Assembly (NCBI GenBank): GCA_030746435.1
Contig: JASLMV010000010.1
Coordinates: 1-64,000 of the forward strand
Reading direction: 5' to 3'
Origin: Gammaproteobacteria bacterium
Lineage (GTDB): Bacteria; Pseudomonadota; Gammaproteobacteria; Steroidobacterales; GCA-2729495
DNA: 64,000 nucleotides
Numbering within the stretch: the first letter of the stretch is position 1; every line of letters starts with the position of its first letter. Below are positions 1 through 11,409 of this stretch, piece after piece. A program made the position numbers and the translations under genes. The notes beneath the pieces were generated by a model. It was not told the DNA's origin. It was given only the letters and a program-made list of their open reading frames with translations, and ran no database searches.

Positions 1-797
1 CGTGGCTCAAGTTCTGCCAGCGCATAGCCACACTCGGGACACGCAAACTTGTCCGAGAACACGAGTTCGGCATGGTCAGGTTTATCCATCCAGGCGACCC
101 GGGCGACACCGTCTGCAAGCTTGAGTGCCGTTTCGAAGGACTCGCTCAGCCGCAACCGCAGGTCTTCGCGCACCTTGAAGCGATCGACCACGACATCGAT
201 GCTGTGTTTGCGGCGCAGGTCCAGTTTGGGCGGATCGTCCAGTTCATAAACTTCACCGTTGATGCGCGCGCGTACAAAACCCTGGGCGCGCAGGTCGGCG
301 AGCAGTTGCAGGTGTTCACCCTTGCGTTCCTGCACAACGGGTGCCAGCAGCAACAGTTTCGTGCCGTTCCTCAACGCCAGCACCTGGTCGACCATCTGGC
401 TGACGGTCTGGGCCTGCAGGTCGTTACCGTGGTCCGGGCAACGCGGCCGGCCCGCACGCGCGTAAAGCAGGCGCAGGTAGTCGTAAATTTCGGTGACCGT
501 GCCCACAGTCGAGCGCGGGTTATGCGATGTCGATTTCTGCTCGATGGAAATAGCCGGAGACAAACCCTCGATGTGGTCCACATCGGGTTTCTCCATCATC
601 GACAGGAACTGCCGGGCATAGGCAGACAGTGATTCGACATAGCGGCGCTGACCTTCCGCGTAAATCGTGTCAAAAGCCAGCGACGATTTACCGGAGCCAG
701 ATAGGCCGGTAATAACGATGAGCTGGTCCCGGGGGAGGTCCACATCGATATTCTGCAGGTTGTGGGTCCGGGCTCCCCGGATACTGATATGTTGCAT
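1..797 (-). CDS. uvrA: UvrA excinuclease ABC subunit A, N-terminal part (runs off window start)
   Basis: DNA-damage recognition ATPase of UvrABC nucleotide excision repair. About 265 N-terminal residues are present, beginning [14 protein letters not shown], the usual UvrA start. The first Walker A ([19 protein letters not shown]) follows at about residue 31, then the family signature [15 protein letters not shown]. Close to the window edge the first Cys pair of a UvrA zinc finger appears (CPECGYAL). The reading frame is open to the window edge, so the gene is cut by the window rather than broken. It is divergent from ssb with a 231-base gap, an arrangement common in gammaproteobacteria. I saw no canonical CTGT-N8-ACAG LexA box in the gap, although I did not score the sites. 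Confidence 0.96.
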   Translation of the reverse strand, partial: MQHISIRGARTHNLQNIDVDLPRDQLIVITGLSGSGKSSLAFDTIYAEGQRRYVESLSAYARQFLSMMEKPDVDHIEGLSPAISIEQKSTSHNPRSTVGTVTEIYDYLRLLYARAGRPRCPDHGNDLQAQTVSQMVDQVLALRNGTKLLLLAPVVQERKGEHLQLLADLRAQGFVRARINGEVYELDDPPKLDLRRKHSIDVVVDRFKVREDLRLRLSESFETALKLADGVARVAWMDKPDHAELVFSDKFACPECGYALAELEP

Positions 798-954
798 GAC
801 GAAACTCAAAAGGCCGAATAGTCGATCGAACCGGGAAATATAGCGCGTTTCGCTTCGTCACGTGTCCGGCGGGCACCCGTGCCTTGTTTTTCCGGCCGCT
901 TCGGCCGTTATTGCGCGTGTGTTTTTGAGGCTTTGCGCATACAATGAGACATCG

Positions 955-970
955 CTGCCATGTATGGCAG
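955..970. promoter_or_regulatory. 16-base palindrome in the uvrA–ssb divergent gap
   Basis: CTGCCATGTATGGCAG is a perfect inverted repeat with 7-base arms and a 2-base centre. It sits 59 bases before the ssb start and directly upstream of an AT-rich stretch (TTATAAATTAG) that could hold a promoter. A dimeric repressor site is possible, and so is chance. It does not match the Escherichia-type LexA consensus. Confidence 0.3.
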
Positions 971-1028
971 AAATTATAAATTAGTCTTATAAAACAAATA
1001 GTTAAGATAAAAGGTATAGGGGAACAGC

Positions 1029-1472
1029 ATGGCGCGCGGAGTCAATAAAGTCATACTTATCGGTAACCTGGGCAAGGATCCGGATACCAAGTACATGCCC
1101 AGCGGCGATTGCGTCTGCAACTTCAGCCTCGCGACCACCGAGTCCTGGAACGACAAGACCAGCGGCGACAAGGTGGAGAAAACCGAGTGGCATAACATCG
1201 TTATGTTCAGACGCCTGGCAGAAATCGCGGGTGAATACTTGCGGAAGGGTTCGCAGGTTTATATAGAAGGCAAGCTGCAAACTCGCAAATGGCAGGATCG
1301 TGACGGCAACGACCGCTACACCACCGAGATTCGCGCCGACCAGATGCAGATGCTGGGCGGCCGGGGCGGCAGCGCCGGGGCCAGCGCCTCTGCTTCTGCT
1401 GCACCGCAATCACCCCCTGCGCAGACCCAGGCCAAAGCATCCGGTGATTTTGAGGATGACATCCCGTTCTAG
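1029..1472 (+). CDS. ssb: Single-stranded DNA-binding protein
   Basis: Binds and protects single-stranded DNA during replication, recombination and repair. The 147-residue protein starts [19 protein letters not shown], typical of bacterial SSB, with an OB fold over residues 4–108. A low-complexity Ala/Ser/Gln/Pro linker follows, then the acidic tail DFEDDIPF that recruits SSB partners. A purine-rich AGGGGAA lies about 7 bases before the ATG. Length and tail are normal for the family. Confidence 0.97.
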   Translation: MARGVNKVILIGNLGKDPDTKYMPSGDCVCNFSLATTESWNDKTSGDKVEKTEWHNIVMFRRLAEIAGEYLRKGSQVYIEGKLQTRKWQDRDGNDRYTTEIRADQMQMLGGRGGSAGASASASAAPQSPPAQTQAKASGDFEDDIPF

Positions 1473-1787
1473 CCGGGTTTTCCAGGGTAAAAAACCAGGG
1501 CAAAAAATCAGGGGCAATAACAACTGGCCCGGGCCGGTCGATAAGGCCGGGGACTTCGGCGGCGGAAATAAGCGGCCAGTATCACCATATAACCATTAAG
1601 TATCAGTAGCTTTAAGCGCCTGTGCTAATTTACGCGCCGCTGCCGGGAAGGTTCCCGGACTGGTCTTCCGGCAGACTAATAATAAGGTGACGGGTTTTAC
1701 CCGAAATCTGCGGCGCATCACTGCACGGATGCGCCGTTCTACGTTTAATCGGGTCCGTTTGACAATATATCTTCAGGAAACACACTC
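1473..1787 (+). promoter_or_regulatory. 315-base leader between ssb and the sat fusion, with hairpins
   Basis: No gene is visible. The clearest structure is a 9-bp stem at 1711–1736 (CGGCGCATC, 8-base loop, GATGCGCCG) followed by TTCTACGTTT. A second imperfect stem is formed by CTGCCGGGAAG and CTTCCGGCAG near 1640–1675. A TTGACA-like hexamer occurs at 1759–1764, but no matching -10 lies before the start codon. The leader may be an untranslated regulatory region of the sulfate-activation gene. I do not recognise a known riboswitch in it. Confidence 0.3.
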
Positions 1788-3500
1788 ATGGGTGCATTTA
1801 AAGAGCCACACGGTGGCGAACTCAAACAGCTGTATCTCGACGATGCGGCGATTGACCAGGCCAAACAGGAAGCCCTGGACTACAAGTCCTGGGACCTGAC
1901 CGACCGGCAGCTTTGCGATATCGAGATGATCCTCAACGGTGCGTTCTCGCCCCTGGAAGGCTTCCTGACCAAAGCAGAGTACGATGGCGTACTCGACAAC
2001 ATGCGCCTGCCGAGCGGCGTGCTCTGGCCGATGCCCGTTACCCTCGACGTGAGCGAAGAATTCGCTGGCGACGCAAGTGAGGGCGAGAAGATCGCGCTGC
2101 GCGATCCGGAAGGCGTGCTGATCGCCGTCCTGGAAATTGCCGATATCTGGACCCCGGACAAGGCGAAGGAAGCGGGTGCAGTGTTCGGTTCCGAGGATGA
2201 GGCGCATCCGGCGGTGCATTACCTGAATAATATTGCCGGCCCGGTTTATATAGGCGGCAAACTGCAGGGGATCGAGCGGCCTACACACTATGATTTCAAA
2301 CTGCTGCGGGATGATCCTGCGGATCTGCGGGCACGCTTTGAAAAACTTGGCTGGCGCCGGGTCGTCGCGTTCCAGACGCGCAATCCCCTGCATCGCGCCC
2401 ATCAGGAACTGACTTTTCGGGCCGCGAAAGAGGCCGAGGCCAACCTGCTGATCCAGCCGGTTGTGGGTTTAACGAAGCCTGGTGATGTCGATCACTACAC
2501 GCGCGTGCGTTGCTATGAAAAAGTGCTTGAGCAATATCCGGAGCAAACCACGACACTGAGCCTGCTCAATCTTGCTATGCGTATGGCCGGTCCGCGTGAA
2601 GCGCTCTGGCACGGCATTATCCGCAAGAACTACGGTTGCACACACCTGATTATTGGCCGCGATCATGCCGGCCCGGGTAATGATTCCAACGGCGATCCTT
2701 TCTACGGCCCCTACGATGCGCAGGAACTTTTCCAGCAGCACGAGGAAGAAGTCGGTATTTCGATGGTGCCGTTCAAAATGATGGTATATGCAGAGAACAA
2801 AGCGCAGTACATTCCGGCTGATGAGGCAGGGGATGATGACAAGGTGCTGAGTATTTCCGGTACCGAGTTCCGTCGTCGCCTGGAAGAAGGCCTCGAGATT
2901 CCGGACTGGTTCTCATATCCCAACGTAGTCGAGGAGTTGCGTAAATCGTATCCGCCACGTCACAAGCAGGGCTTTACCATATTCTTTACCGGCCTGTCCG
3001 GTTCGGGTAAATCGACTATTGCTAATGCATTGCTCGTAAAAATGCTTGAGGCGGGTGACCACAATGTCACTTTGCTGGATGGTGATCATGTCCGTCAGCA
3101 CCTGTCGAGTGAGCTTGGGTTTTCGAAAGAACACCGCGATTTGAATATTCAGCGTATTGGCTATGTCGCGAGCGAGATCACGAAGCACGGTGGTATCGCG
3201 ATATGTGCACCCATCGCACCGTATGCAGCGACGCGCAGAATCGTGCGTGACATGTGCGAAGCTGGCGGCGGTTTCATAGAAGTTCATGTTGCGACTACGC
3301 TGGAAACCTGCGAAGAGCGCGATCGCAAGGGCCTGTATGCGAAAGCCCGGGCCGGAATCATCAAGGAATTCACCGGTATCAGTGACCCTTATGAAGAGCC
3401 CGAGAATGCTGAAGTTATTATAAAAACGGAAGAGCTTACGCCGGATCTGGCTGCACAGCGCATCCTGGTCAAGCTGGAAAGTATGGGCTTCATACGCTAG
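1788..3500 (+). CDS. Bifunctional sulfate adenylyltransferase / adenylylsulfate kinase
   Basis: Activates sulfate to APS with ATP and then phosphorylates APS to PAPS. The 570-residue protein has an N-terminal ATP sulfurylase of the single-chain Sat type: QTRN at 196–199, HRAH at 202–205 and GRDHAGPG at 290–297. The C-terminal APS kinase has its Walker [10 protein letters not shown] at 402–410 and then DGDHVRQHLS. Both sets of active-site motifs are intact, so the protein is probably active at both steps. This is the Sat–CysC fusion, not the CysD/CysN system usual in enteric bacteria. It stands alone: no reductase or sulfate transporter gene is nearby. The ATG at 1788 begins directly at the conserved PHGG region. 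Confidence 0.95.
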   Translation: MGAFKEPHGGELKQLYLDDAAIDQAKQEALDYKSWDLTDRQLCDIEMILNGAFSPLEGFLTKAEYDGVLDNMRLPSGVLWPMPVTLDVSEEFAGDASEGEKIALRDPEGVLIAVLEIADIWTPDKAKEAGAVFGSEDEAHPAVHYLNNIAGPVYIGGKLQGIERPTHYDFKLLRDDPADLRARFEKLGWRRVVAFQTRNPLHRAHQELTFRAAKEAEANLLIQPVVGLTKPGDVDHYTRVRCYEKVLEQYPEQTTTLSLLNLAMRMAGPREALWHGIIRKNYGCTHLIIGRDHAGPGNDSNGDPFYGPYDAQELFQQHEEEVGISMVPFKMMVYAENKAQYIPADEAGDDDKVLSISGTEFRRRLEEGLEIPDWFSYPNVVEELRKSYPPRHKQGFTIFFTGLSGSGKSTIANALLVKMLEAGDHNVTLLDGDHVRQHLSSELGFSKEHRDLNIQRIGYVASEITKHGGIAICAPIAPYAATRRIVRDMCEAGGGFIEVHVATTLETCEERDRKGLYAKARAGIIKEFTGISDPYEEPENAEVIIKTEELTPDLAAQRILVKLESMGFIR

Positions 3501-3552
3501 GCTGGAACCCGTTAAAACGTAAGCGAGGCGCGGGGAACAAAGGTTCCCGGGT

Positions 3553-4911
3553 ATGCCAGGCAAGCTCTATATAAAGACCTTCGGGTGCCAGATGAACGAG
3601 TACGATTCCGCCAGGATGGTGGATGTACTGCACGCGAGCCACGGTCTGATGCTTACCGAAGATCCTGCAGAGGCGGATGTACTCCTGCTGAATACCTGTT
3701 CAGTGCGCGAGAAAGCGCAGGAAAAAGTGTTCTCGCAACTCGGGCGCTGGAAACGGTGGAAGGCCGAACGTCCAGGCCTCGTGATCGGTGTCGGTGGCTG
3801 CGTGGCCAGCCAGGAAGGTGATGCCATTCTTGACCGCGCCCCGTATGTTGATCTTATTTTTGGGCCGCAGACACTGCATCGTTTGCCAGCCATGCTGGAA
3901 GAATGTCACGGCGATGGTGACGACAATAACAATAGCCATGCAGTTGTTGATGTAAGTTTTCCTACGATAGAGAAGTTCGATAACCTGCCACCACCGCGCA
4001 AGGAAGGCCCATCTGCCTTTGTTTCGGTAATGGAAGGGTGCAGTAAATACTGCAGCTACTGTGTGGTTCCCTATACTCGCGGTAAAGAAATAAGCCGGCC
4101 ACTCGATGATGTGACCGCGGAGATTTTACAGCTTGCCCAGCAGGGTGTTCGGGAAGTAAACCTGCTCGGGCAGAACGTGAATGGTTACCGCGGCAAGACA
4201 CATGATGGCATGTTGGCTGACCTGGCAACACTCATCCACCATGTGGCAGCGATCGATGCAATAGAGCGCATTCGTTATACAACCTCCCACCCGCTTAAAT
4301 TTAATGACCGGCTGATTAAGGCTTTCGCAGATATTCCCAAACTGGCCGGCTATCTTCACCTCCCGGTACAAAGTGGTTCAGATCGTATACTGGCACTGAT
4401 GAACCGCCGCTATACGACACAGGAATACAAACAGAAAATACATCGCCTGCGTGAGGTGCGACCCGATATCTGCCTGTCTACCGATATTATTGTCGGCTTC
4501 CCGGGCGAGACCGAGCAGGATTTCGAGGCCACCATGGAACTGGTTGAAAAAATCGGTTTCGATCAGTCCTTCAGCTTCATCTATAGTGCCAGGCCGGGGA
4601 CGCCGGCTGCTTCGTTTCCGGACGATGTAAAGAAGGAAGAAAAACTGGCACGGCTCTCGCGGCTGCAGGCACTGATCAACGAACAGGCACAGGCAATCAG
4701 TGCATCGATGGTTGGTACCGTGCAGCGGGTGCTTGTGGAGCGGCCGTCGCTGAAAAATAACCGTGAAATGGCAGGCAAGACCGAAAATAACCGCTGGGTC
4801 AATTTCCAGGCCGATACGGAAGTCATCGGCCGCTTTGTCGATGTGGTCATTACCGAGGCGCTGCCCAATTCCCTGCGCGGACGATTGAATGTTGTGACCG
4901 AGGCAGCCTGA
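3553..4911 (+). CDS. miaB: tRNA-2-methylthio-N6-dimethylallyladenosine synthase
   Basis: Radical-SAM methylthiotransferase that converts i6A37 to ms2i6A37 in tRNAs reading UNN codons. The 452-residue protein begins [15 protein letters not shown], the UPF0004 domain whose three Cys bind one 4Fe-4S cluster. The radical-SAM motif CSKYCSYC follows, then YTRGKE and a C-terminal TRAM domain. It is the first gene of a miaB–ybeZ–ybeY–ybeX–lnt run found widely in gammaproteobacteria. Confidence 0.97.
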   Translation: MPGKLYIKTFGCQMNEYDSARMVDVLHASHGLMLTEDPAEADVLLLNTCSVREKAQEKVFSQLGRWKRWKAERPGLVIGVGGCVASQEGDAILDRAPYVDLIFGPQTLHRLPAMLEECHGDGDDNNNSHAVVDVSFPTIEKFDNLPPPRKEGPSAFVSVMEGCSKYCSYCVVPYTRGKEISRPLDDVTAEILQLAQQGVREVNLLGQNVNGYRGKTHDGMLADLATLIHHVAAIDAIERIRYTTSHPLKFNDRLIKAFADIPKLAGYLHLPVQSGSDRILALMNRRYTTQEYKQKIHRLREVRPDICLSTDIIVGFPGETEQDFEATMELVEKIGFDQSFSFIYSARPGTPAASFPDDVKKEEKLARLSRLQALINEQAQAISASMVGTVQRVLVERPSLKNNREMAGKTENNRWVNFQADTEVIGRFVDVVITEALPNSLRGRLNVVTEAA

Positions 4912-4941
4912 GAACGGAGTGAGGACGGACACTTTTAAGTC

Positions 4942-5991
4942 TTGAACGTTGCAATAGAAACCCGGGAATTCCTGCTGGAGCCCACAGACAATAATGTACT
5001 GGCGAACCTTTGCGGCCAGTTCGACGAACACCTTCGGCAAATCGAACAACGCCTGAATATAAGAATCAGCAACCGCGGTAACCATTTTCGTATTGTCGGG
5101 ACCCATAATGCGTCTGCGGTGGGCGCGCAGGTCCTGCAAGACCTTTATGTGCTGGCAGGCAAAGAAAACCTCGACTTGCAGCGGGTACACATGTGTTTAC
5201 AGGAAGCGGCTATGAACCAGGAAAGTGAATCCGATGCCCCGCCTCCGGCCGATGCGGCGGCGCCGGGTCCGGACGAAGAATCTGTCGATCAGCAAGCGGA
5301 TAACACGGAACAGGTCATTGTCACCCGGCGGGTGAGGATAAAACCTCGCGGCAAGCATCAGCATAGCTATGTCGAACACCTGCGTAACAAGGAACTCGTG
5401 TTCGGTATAGGGCCGGCGGGTACCGGTAAAACCTTTCTTGCAGTGGCAAGCGCAGTGGAGGCGCTGGACCAGGAACGCGTACGGCGTATCGTCCTCGTGC
5501 GCCCGGCGGTCGAAGCGGGTGAGCGGCTCGGATTCCTGCCGGGGGATATGTCGCAGAAGGTTGACCCTTATCTGCGGCCGATGTACGACGCACTTTACGA
5601 AATGCTCGGCTTCGACCGGGTAGCCAGGCTGGTCGACAAGAATATCATCGAGGTTGCGCCGCTGGCTTTTATGCGCGGCAGGTCACTGAACGAGAGTTTC
5701 GTGATACTCGATGAAGCCCAGAATACGACGGTCGAGCAAATGAAAATGTTTCTGACCAGGATGGGATTCGGTTCATGCGCGTGCGTGACGGGGGATATTA
5801 CCCAGATCGATTTGCCGCGCCACCAGACTTCCGGCCTGAAACATGTAATCGAGGTATTAGGCAATGTAGACGGTGTGGCCTTCGATTATTTCTCGCCTCG
5901 TGACGTCGTGCGCCATCCGCTTGTGCAGAGGATCGTCGAAGCATACGAGGGCTACGAAAATGATGCTCAGGAGTCCGGTGAAGATCAGTGA
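4942..5991 (+). CDS. ybeZ: PhoH-family ATPase YbeZ
   Basis: PhoH-like P-loop ATPase that works with the neighbouring endoribonuclease YbeY in ribosome and RNA quality control. The 349-residue protein carries Walker A GPAGTGKT and the DEAQN Walker B. Its N-terminal part, with [16 protein letters not shown], is typical of YbeZ. Residues about 93–120 form an acidic, Pro/Ala-rich insert ([15 protein letters not shown]) before the ATPase. No ATG exists near the expected N-terminus, and the frame starts with TTG at 4942. The gene lies 30 bases after miaB and overlaps the ybeY start. Confidence 0.95.
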   Translation: MNVAIETREFLLEPTDNNVLANLCGQFDEHLRQIEQRLNIRISNRGNHFRIVGTHNASAVGAQVLQDLYVLAGKENLDLQRVHMCLQEAAMNQESESDAPPPADAAAPGPDEESVDQQADNTEQVIVTRRVRIKPRGKHQHSYVEHLRNKELVFGIGPAGTGKTFLAVASAVEALDQERVRRIVLVRPAVEAGERLGFLPGDMSQKVDPYLRPMYDALYEMLGFDRVARLVDKNIIEVAPLAFMRGRSLNESFVILDEAQNTTVEQMKMFLTRMGFGSCACVTGDITQIDLPRHQTSGLKHVIEVLGNVDGVAFDYFSPRDVVRHPLVQRIVEAYEGYENDAQESGEDQ

Positions 5992-6485
5992 ACGCGGAGC
6001 CTGTCAGGGTGAATTTACAGGTCGCAACCGATGCGCCGGGTCTGCCGGACGAAGCTGAGTTCGCTGCCTGGGTGAATGCAGCAGTGGTCGCGGGCGATAC
6101 CGGGTCGCGGGCCAACGGCAGTGCCAGTTTGGTTACTATACGGGTAGTCGATGATCAGGAAAGCAGCGCCCTGAACGGGGATTTTCGTGACCAGCACAAG
6201 GCGACCAACGTTCTGGCCTTTTCCGCGGGTGCCGTGGTGCCGGACGAGGAACAAGGGGATGATAAAGAACTCGGCGATCTGGCCATCTGCTTCGACGTTG
6301 TCGTGAGCGAAGCCGTGGAACAGGCCAAACCCGTCGCGGCGCACATGGCGCATCTGACCGTACATGGTACGTTGCACCTGCTCGGTTACGACCACCAGAA
6401 TGACGTGGATACGAAGATCATGGAAAGCCTGGAAACCCGGATAATGACGAAGCTCGGCTTTCCCGAGCCTTACGGTGACTTGTAG
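5988..6485 (+). CDS. ybeY: Endoribonuclease YbeY (rRNA maturation factor)
   Basis: Zinc-dependent single-strand endoribonuclease involved in 16S rRNA 3' end maturation and 70S quality control. The metal-binding motif [15 protein letters not shown] supplies the three His ligands (HxxxH…H). The length of 165 residues is normal. The GTG start overlaps the ybeZ stop by 4 bases (GTGA), implying translational coupling between YbeZ and YbeY. Confidence 0.95.
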   Translation: MNAEPVRVNLQVATDAPGLPDEAEFAAWVNAAVVAGDTGSRANGSASLVTIRVVDDQESSALNGDFRDQHKATNVLAFSAGAVVPDEEQGDDKELGDLAICFDVVVSEAVEQAKPVAAHMAHLTVHGTLHLLGYDHQNDVDTKIMESLETRIMTKLGFPEPYGDL

Positions 6486-6512
6486 TGTGGCTGGACAGCC
6501 GGTTAAGACACA

Positions 6513-7361
6513 ATGAATGACGAAGACTCTAAAGTAGACGAAAGCCTGATCCTGCGCGTAAAGCGAATGATCATAAGTGAACCGGACAGCCGCGACAGCC
6601 TGATCGAACTGCTCGATGAAAAGCGCTGGAAATCAGTGCTGGAGAAGCATGAACAGCGCATGCTCAAGGGGGTGTTGCAGGTTTCCCAGCAGCAGGTCAG
6701 GGAGGTCATGGTGCCCCGTTCGCAGATGGTTGTGCTTGAACGCGAAGCGCCCATGGAAGAGTTGCTGCAGGCGATCGTCAAATCCGGCCACTCACGGTTT
6801 CCGGTGATCGGTGAAGACCGCGACGAGGTTGTGGGCATATTGCTTGCCAAGGATGTGCTGCGGTTTTTCGTGGAATCTCCGGGCGAAACCCTGGACGTAA
6901 CAGGTTTTCTGAGATCGGCCACTTTCATTCCCGAAAGCAAGCGTCTGGACACCCTGTTGCAGGAATTTCGCAGCGGCCGTAACCACATGGCCATAGTCGT
7001 TGACGAGTACGGCGGCACGTCCGGGCTGCTGACAATTGAAGATGTCCTCGAGGAAATCGTCGGTGAGATTGACGATGAACACGATCCGCAGGAAGCCGAG
7101 CATATACAGGAACAGGGTAGCCACTGGAATGTTATGGCCCTTACTCGTATAGACGAGTTCAATGAATACTTCTCGGCCGACCTGGACGATGACGATTATG
7201 AAACGGTTGGCGGCCTCGTAATGCGTGAGTTTGGCCGGCTGCCGAGACGGGGCGAAAGCGTTCGCCGCGGTGGTTTTGAATTCAAAGTAGCGCAGGCCGA
7301 CCGGCGGCGTATTCACCGACTCGAAGTAACGCGCACGGAAGTTGCGGAAACATCGGAGTGA
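6513..7361 (+). CDS. ybeX: CBS-domain protein of the CorC/YbeX family
   Basis: CorC/YbeX-like protein, historically tied to magnesium/cobalt efflux and more recently to ribosome maintenance through its neighbours. The 282-residue protein is soluble. A charged N-terminal helix is followed by a CBS pair at about 65–190 (VMVPRSQM, VVDEYGGTSGLLTIEDVLEEIVGEI) and a C-terminal CorC_HlyC domain. Its stop overlaps the lnt start by 4 bases. Confidence 0.93.
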   Translation: MNDEDSKVDESLILRVKRMIISEPDSRDSLIELLDEKRWKSVLEKHEQRMLKGVLQVSQQQVREVMVPRSQMVVLEREAPMEELLQAIVKSGHSRFPVIGEDRDEVVGILLAKDVLRFFVESPGETLDVTGFLRSATFIPESKRLDTLLQEFRSGRNHMAIVVDEYGGTSGLLTIEDVLEEIVGEIDDEHDPQEAEHIQEQGSHWNVMALTRIDEFNEYFSADLDDDDYETVGGLVMREFGRLPRRGESVRRGGFEFKVAQADRRRIHRLEVTRTEVAETSE

Positions 7362-8869
7362 GCCGACTGCTCAGTTTCCTGCATGCCACACCGGGGAGGC
7401 GGAACCTGATCGTCCTCGGCCTGGGCGCCCTGCTGGTGCCCGCGTTTGCGCCTTTCGGTTTCGCATGGCTCGCACCGCTGGTCATCGGCATATTTATCCT
7501 GGCACTCGAAGGTATCGATGCGCGTGAGGCCGCCCGCACCGGTTTCATGTTTGGTTTCGGGTTGTTTGCCGCCGGCACATGGTGGCTCTATATCAGCCTG
7601 AACATACTGGGTGGCCTGTGGCCCCCGATCGCATTACTCATGATGTTTTGCCTGGCCGCAGTCATGGGTATCTTCCTTGCCCTGATGACCTGGGGGGTCA
7701 ACCGGCTAATTCCCGAGGGGAATGCCGTGCGCAGGCTCATCGTGTTGCCGGCTGCCTGGACGGTGATCGAATGGCTGCGTGGCTGGATTTTTACCGGTTT
7801 TCCCTGGCTCAGCATCGGCTACAGTCAGACGGATACGCCGCTGGCTGCACTCGCGCCGCTGACGGGTGTATACGGCATTAGCTGGGCAACCCTGCTGTGC
7901 GGGGGCGTGCTGGCAAGTTTGGTTGTCGGAACCCGGCACGAACGCCGGGTGGCCCTTGTGGTCGCCGGCGTGCTGGCCGTCTTGCTTGCGGGCCTTGCAT
8001 CGCTGACCTGGACCGAAAACTCTGGTCGCGACCTGCAGGTAAGACTGGTGCAGGGAGCCGTTTCCCAGGAACTCAAATGGGATGTAGCGCAGCGGCAGCC
8101 GACGCTCGATCTGTACCGCGAATTGAGCCTGACGGACGACGATCCGGATTTGATCATCTGGCCTGAAGCTGCGGTGCCGGCGCTGCCGTTCGAGGTGAGT
8201 GACTTCCTGCTGGAGATGAATGCGGAAGCAGTGTCCCGTGGAACCCAGTTACTGGTTGGCATACTTACCTACAACCTCGACCAGGGCCAGTTTCAGAATA
8301 CGCTCTGGGCGATAGGTGCCGAAGGAGGGCGGTATCACAAACGTCACCTTGTTGCGTTCGGCGAATATTTTCCGTTGCCGGATTTTGCTCGCCGCTGGCT
8401 GCGAATCATGAACCTGCCGTCCGAAAATATTCTGCCGGGTGAGAATGATCAGCCGTTGTTAACGGCACAGGGTGTGCCGCTGGCCGCGACTATTTGTTAC
8501 GAAATGGCGTTTGGTGCCGAGCAGCTGCACTTTTTCCCGGAAGCCGAACTGATGGTGAACGTAAGTAATGATGCCTGGTTCGGCGATTCAATCGCGCCCC
8601 ATCAGCACTTGCAGATCGGCCGTATGCGGGCGATGGAAACCGGGCGCTACCTGTTGCGTGCGACCAACACAGGCATCACTGCGATTGTCGATCCGTTCGG
8701 CGAAGTGCAGCAGCGTCTGCCGCAGTTCGAGAAAGGCGTGCTAGATGCAGTAGTGCATCCTTATACGGGTGCAACTCCTTACGTGCGCGTCGGGAACTGG
8801 CTGGTGATATCGGCCATGTGCCTGCTGGTGGCGGGCGGTGCTCTGGTCAGCCGCCGACAGGGTGGCTGA
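7358..8869 (+). CDS. lnt: Apolipoprotein N-acyltransferase
   Basis: Inner-membrane enzyme that adds the third acyl chain to the N-terminal Cys of lipoproteins. The 503-residue protein has about six N-terminal transmembrane helices in residues 1–210, then a periplasmic nitrilase-like domain, then a last helix near the C-terminus. The catalytic Glu–Lys–Cys triad is visible as [24 protein letters not shown] and ATICYEMAF. The lipoprotein LptE is encoded two genes downstream. Confidence 0.96.
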   Translation: MSRLLSFLHATPGRRNLIVLGLGALLVPAFAPFGFAWLAPLVIGIFILALEGIDAREAARTGFMFGFGLFAAGTWWLYISLNILGGLWPPIALLMMFCLAAVMGIFLALMTWGVNRLIPEGNAVRRLIVLPAAWTVIEWLRGWIFTGFPWLSIGYSQTDTPLAALAPLTGVYGISWATLLCGGVLASLVVGTRHERRVALVVAGVLAVLLAGLASLTWTENSGRDLQVRLVQGAVSQELKWDVAQRQPTLDLYRELSLTDDDPDLIIWPEAAVPALPFEVSDFLLEMNAEAVSRGTQLLVGILTYNLDQGQFQNTLWAIGAEGGRYHKRHLVAFGEYFPLPDFARRWLRIMNLPSENILPGENDQPLLTAQGVPLAATICYEMAFGAEQLHFFPEAELMVNVSNDAWFGDSIAPHQHLQIGRMRAMETGRYLLRATNTGITAIVDPFGEVQQRLPQFEKGVLDAVVHPYTGATPYVRVGNWLVISAMCLLVAGGALVSRRQGG

Positions 8870-8952
8870 GCTCACCTTATACATACCGGTCATGCGGTAG
8901 CGGGCGGCTCTGGTGTATCCTAGCCGGTCTGTTCGCTGCCGGAGATGCCGAT

Positions 8953-11409
8953 TTGAGTACGGCCCCTTACAACCCCGCCGAAATCGAGGCCGAAGCTCAG
9001 GCTTTCTGGGACTCAAATAACAGCTTTAGTGCAACGGAGGACCCGTCACGGGAGAAATTCTATTGCCTGAGCATGTTTCCGTATCCCAGCGGCCGGCTGC
9101 ATATGGGGCATGTCCGTAACTACACGATCGGCGATGTGGTTTCCCGTTACCAGCGCATGCTGGGGAAGAATGTATTGCAGCCCATGGGCTGGGATGCGTT
9201 TGGTTTGCCTGCAGAAGGGGCGGCCCTGAAGCATGGCTCGCCGCCGGCGAAATGGACCCGCGAAAATATCGACTACATGCGTGCCCAGCTCAAGAGCCTC
9301 GGCTTCGGTTACGACTGGGACCGTGAACTGGCGACCTGTGATGCCGATTATTATCGCTGGGAGCAGTGGTTCTTCACGCACCTCTTCGAAAAAGGCATCG
9401 CTTATAAAAAGGAAGCGGTCGTCAACTGGGACCCTGTCGACCAGACCGTTCTCGCCAATGAACAGGTTATAGATGGCAAAGGCTGGCGCTCGGGCGCCGA
9501 GGTCGAGCGCCGCGAGATTCCCCAGTGGTTCCTGCGCATAACCGACTATGCGGATGAACTGTTGTCCGGCCTGGACGATCTTGACTGGCCGGAACCCGTG
9601 AAGATCATGCAGCGCAACTGGATTGGCCGGTCCGAGGGCCTGGAGATGGACTTCGGCGTGCAGGGCTCGGACGAGGTGCTGCGTATCTATACGACCCGGC
9701 CCGATACCCTGCTGGGCGTCAGTTACATGGCGGTCGCGGCCGAGCATCCGCTCGCGGTCGAGGCCGGCAAAGGTGATCCGGAAATTCAGGCGTTCCTGGA
9801 TGAATGCCAGCGTAGCGGCGTGTCCGAAGCGGTCGTCGAGACCATGGAAAAGAAGGGCATGCCCTTAGGGTTAAACGCGATCAACCCGGTCAGCGGCGAG
9901 GACATTCCGATCTGGGTCGCCAACTTCGTATTGATGAGTTATGGCACAGGTGCCGTGATGTCGGTGCCGGCACATGATCAGAGAGATTATGAATTTGCCC
10001 TGGCGTTCGGGCTGCCGATACGCCAGGTGATTGTGCCGGCCGGCGACAAAGCCGGGTGCGACCTGGACAAAGAGGCCTTCGTCGGGAAAGGTGTGCTGGT
10101 TAATTCCGGCAAGTACGACGGTCTGAGTTCGGCTGATGCATTTGCTGCCATTGCGGATGATATGGAAGCTGCCGGCAAGGGTCAGCGGCAGACCAATTAC
10201 AGGCTGCGTGACTGGCTGGTCTCGCGGCAGCGTTACTGGGGCGCCCCGATACCGATGATCGATGCCGGTGACGGTCAGGTACCGGTTCCCGAGGGAGACC
10301 TTCCGGTTGTGTTGCCCGAAGACGTGACCCTCGACGGTGCGGGTTCACCACTGAAGGGTATACCCGCGTTCCTCGATACCACCGACCCGCAGACCGGTAA
10401 GGCGGCGCAGCGGGAAACCGATACCTTTGACACGTTCATGGAGTCGTCGTGGTATTACGCGCGCTTTTGCTGTCCGGACGCGAACCAGGCGATGCTGGAT
10501 GAACGCAGCAACTACTGGCTGCCGGTAGACCTTTATATAGGTGGCATCGAACACGCCATCCTCCATCTCCTGTACGCGCGCTTCTATCACAAGCTGCTGC
10601 GTGACGAGGGGCTGGTGGAATGCGACGAACCGTTTCGCCGTCTGCTGACCCAGGGGATGGTACTGAAAGACGGTGCCAAGATGTCCAAGTCGCTGGGCAA
10701 CACGGTCGATCCCGAGGGCCTGATCAATACTTACGGCGCCGACACGGTAAGGCTCTTTATGATGTTCGCTTCGCCGCCGGAGCAGTCGCTCGAATGGTCG
10801 GACGAGGGTGTGAAAGGGGGGTACCGCTTTCTGCGCCGCCTGTGGGAGCGTGTGCAGGCCCACCTGGACGGTGGTGATCCGCAGGGCGGGGAAGCCGATC
10901 CCGCTGGCCTTGATGCACGCCAGAAGGAGTTTCGTAAGCAGATTCACGATACGGTCGCAAAGGTCAGTGACGATATCGGCAGGCGCTACACCTTTAACAC
11001 GGCCATTGCCGCGATGATGGAACTGGTTAACGCGGTTGCCCGCTTTGATGTAAACGATGCGAATGACCGTTTGCTGGTGCAGGAGGCGCTGGATCGTATT
11101 GTGCTGATGCTGGCGCCGATCGTGCCGCACATCTGTCACTATCTTTGGCTGGCTTTGGGCCATGCGGATGCGGTCATCGACGCCGCATGGCCTGTCGCGG
11201 ACGAGAAGGCCCGCCAGTCAGACAGCATAACGCTGGTCGTGCAGGTCAACGGCAAACTGCGGGCCCGCATCAGTGTGCCGGCCGACGCATCGAAAGATGC
11301 TGCCGAGGAAGCGGCGCTGACGGACGATAATGTACAACGGTTTATTGAAGGTAAGGCGATCCGCAAGGTCATCGTCGTGCCGGGGAAGCTTATTAATGTC
11401 GTGGTTTAA
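8953..11409 (+). CDS. leuS: Leucyl-tRNA synthetase
   Basis: Charges tRNA-Leu. The family N-terminus ([17 protein letters not shown]) fixes the start at TTG 8953 within a longer open frame. GGAG lies 8 bases before it, and no in-frame ATG occurs between lnt and this motif. This gives 818 residues. HMGH lies in the class I HIGH position ([16 protein letters not shown]) and KMSKS is in [11 protein letters not shown]. The CP1 editing domain has TTRPDTLLG. The stop lies 14 bases inside lptE. Confidence 0.97.
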   Translation: MSTAPYNPAEIEAEAQAFWDSNNSFSATEDPSREKFYCLSMFPYPSGRLHMGHVRNYTIGDVVSRYQRMLGKNVLQPMGWDAFGLPAEGAALKHGSPPAKWTRENIDYMRAQLKSLGFGYDWDRELATCDADYYRWEQWFFTHLFEKGIAYKKEAVVNWDPVDQTVLANEQVIDGKGWRSGAEVERREIPQWFLRITDYADELLSGLDDLDWPEPVKIMQRNWIGRSEGLEMDFGVQGSDEVLRIYTTRPDTLLGVSYMAVAAEHPLAVEAGKGDPEIQAFLDECQRSGVSEAVVETMEKKGMPLGLNAINPVSGEDIPIWVANFVLMSYGTGAVMSVPAHDQRDYEFALAFGLPIRQVIVPAGDKAGCDLDKEAFVGKGVLVNSGKYDGLSSADAFAAIADDMEAAGKGQRQTNYRLRDWLVSRQRYWGAPIPMIDAGDGQVPVPEGDLPVVLPEDVTLDGAGSPLKGIPAFLDTTDPQTGKAAQRETDTFDTFMESSWYYARFCCPDANQAMLDERSNYWLPVDLYIGGIEHAILHLLYARFYHKLLRDEGLVECDEPFRRLLTQGMVLKDGAKMSKSLGNTVDPEGLINTYGADTVRLFMMFASPPEQSLEWSDEGVKGGYRFLRRLWERVQAHLDGGDPQGGEADPAGLDARQKEFRKQIHDTVAKVSDDIGRRYTFNTAIAAMMELVNAVARFDVNDANDRLLVQEALDRIVLMLAPIVPHICHYLWLALGHADAVIDAAWPVADEKARQSDSITLVVQVNGKLRARISVPADASKDAAEEAALTDDNVQRFIEGKAIRKVIVVPGKLINVVV

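Noticed and set aside
1758-1787. TTGACA at 1759–1764 as a promoter of the sat fusion
   Set aside because: A matching -10 would fall on or next to the start codon, and no TATAAT-like hexamer is present at 16–18 bases.
8818-8952. N-terminal extension of leuS ([13 protein letters not shown]…)
   Set aside because: It lies inside the end of lnt in another frame and does not resemble LeuRS. The family N-terminus begins right after TTG 8953.
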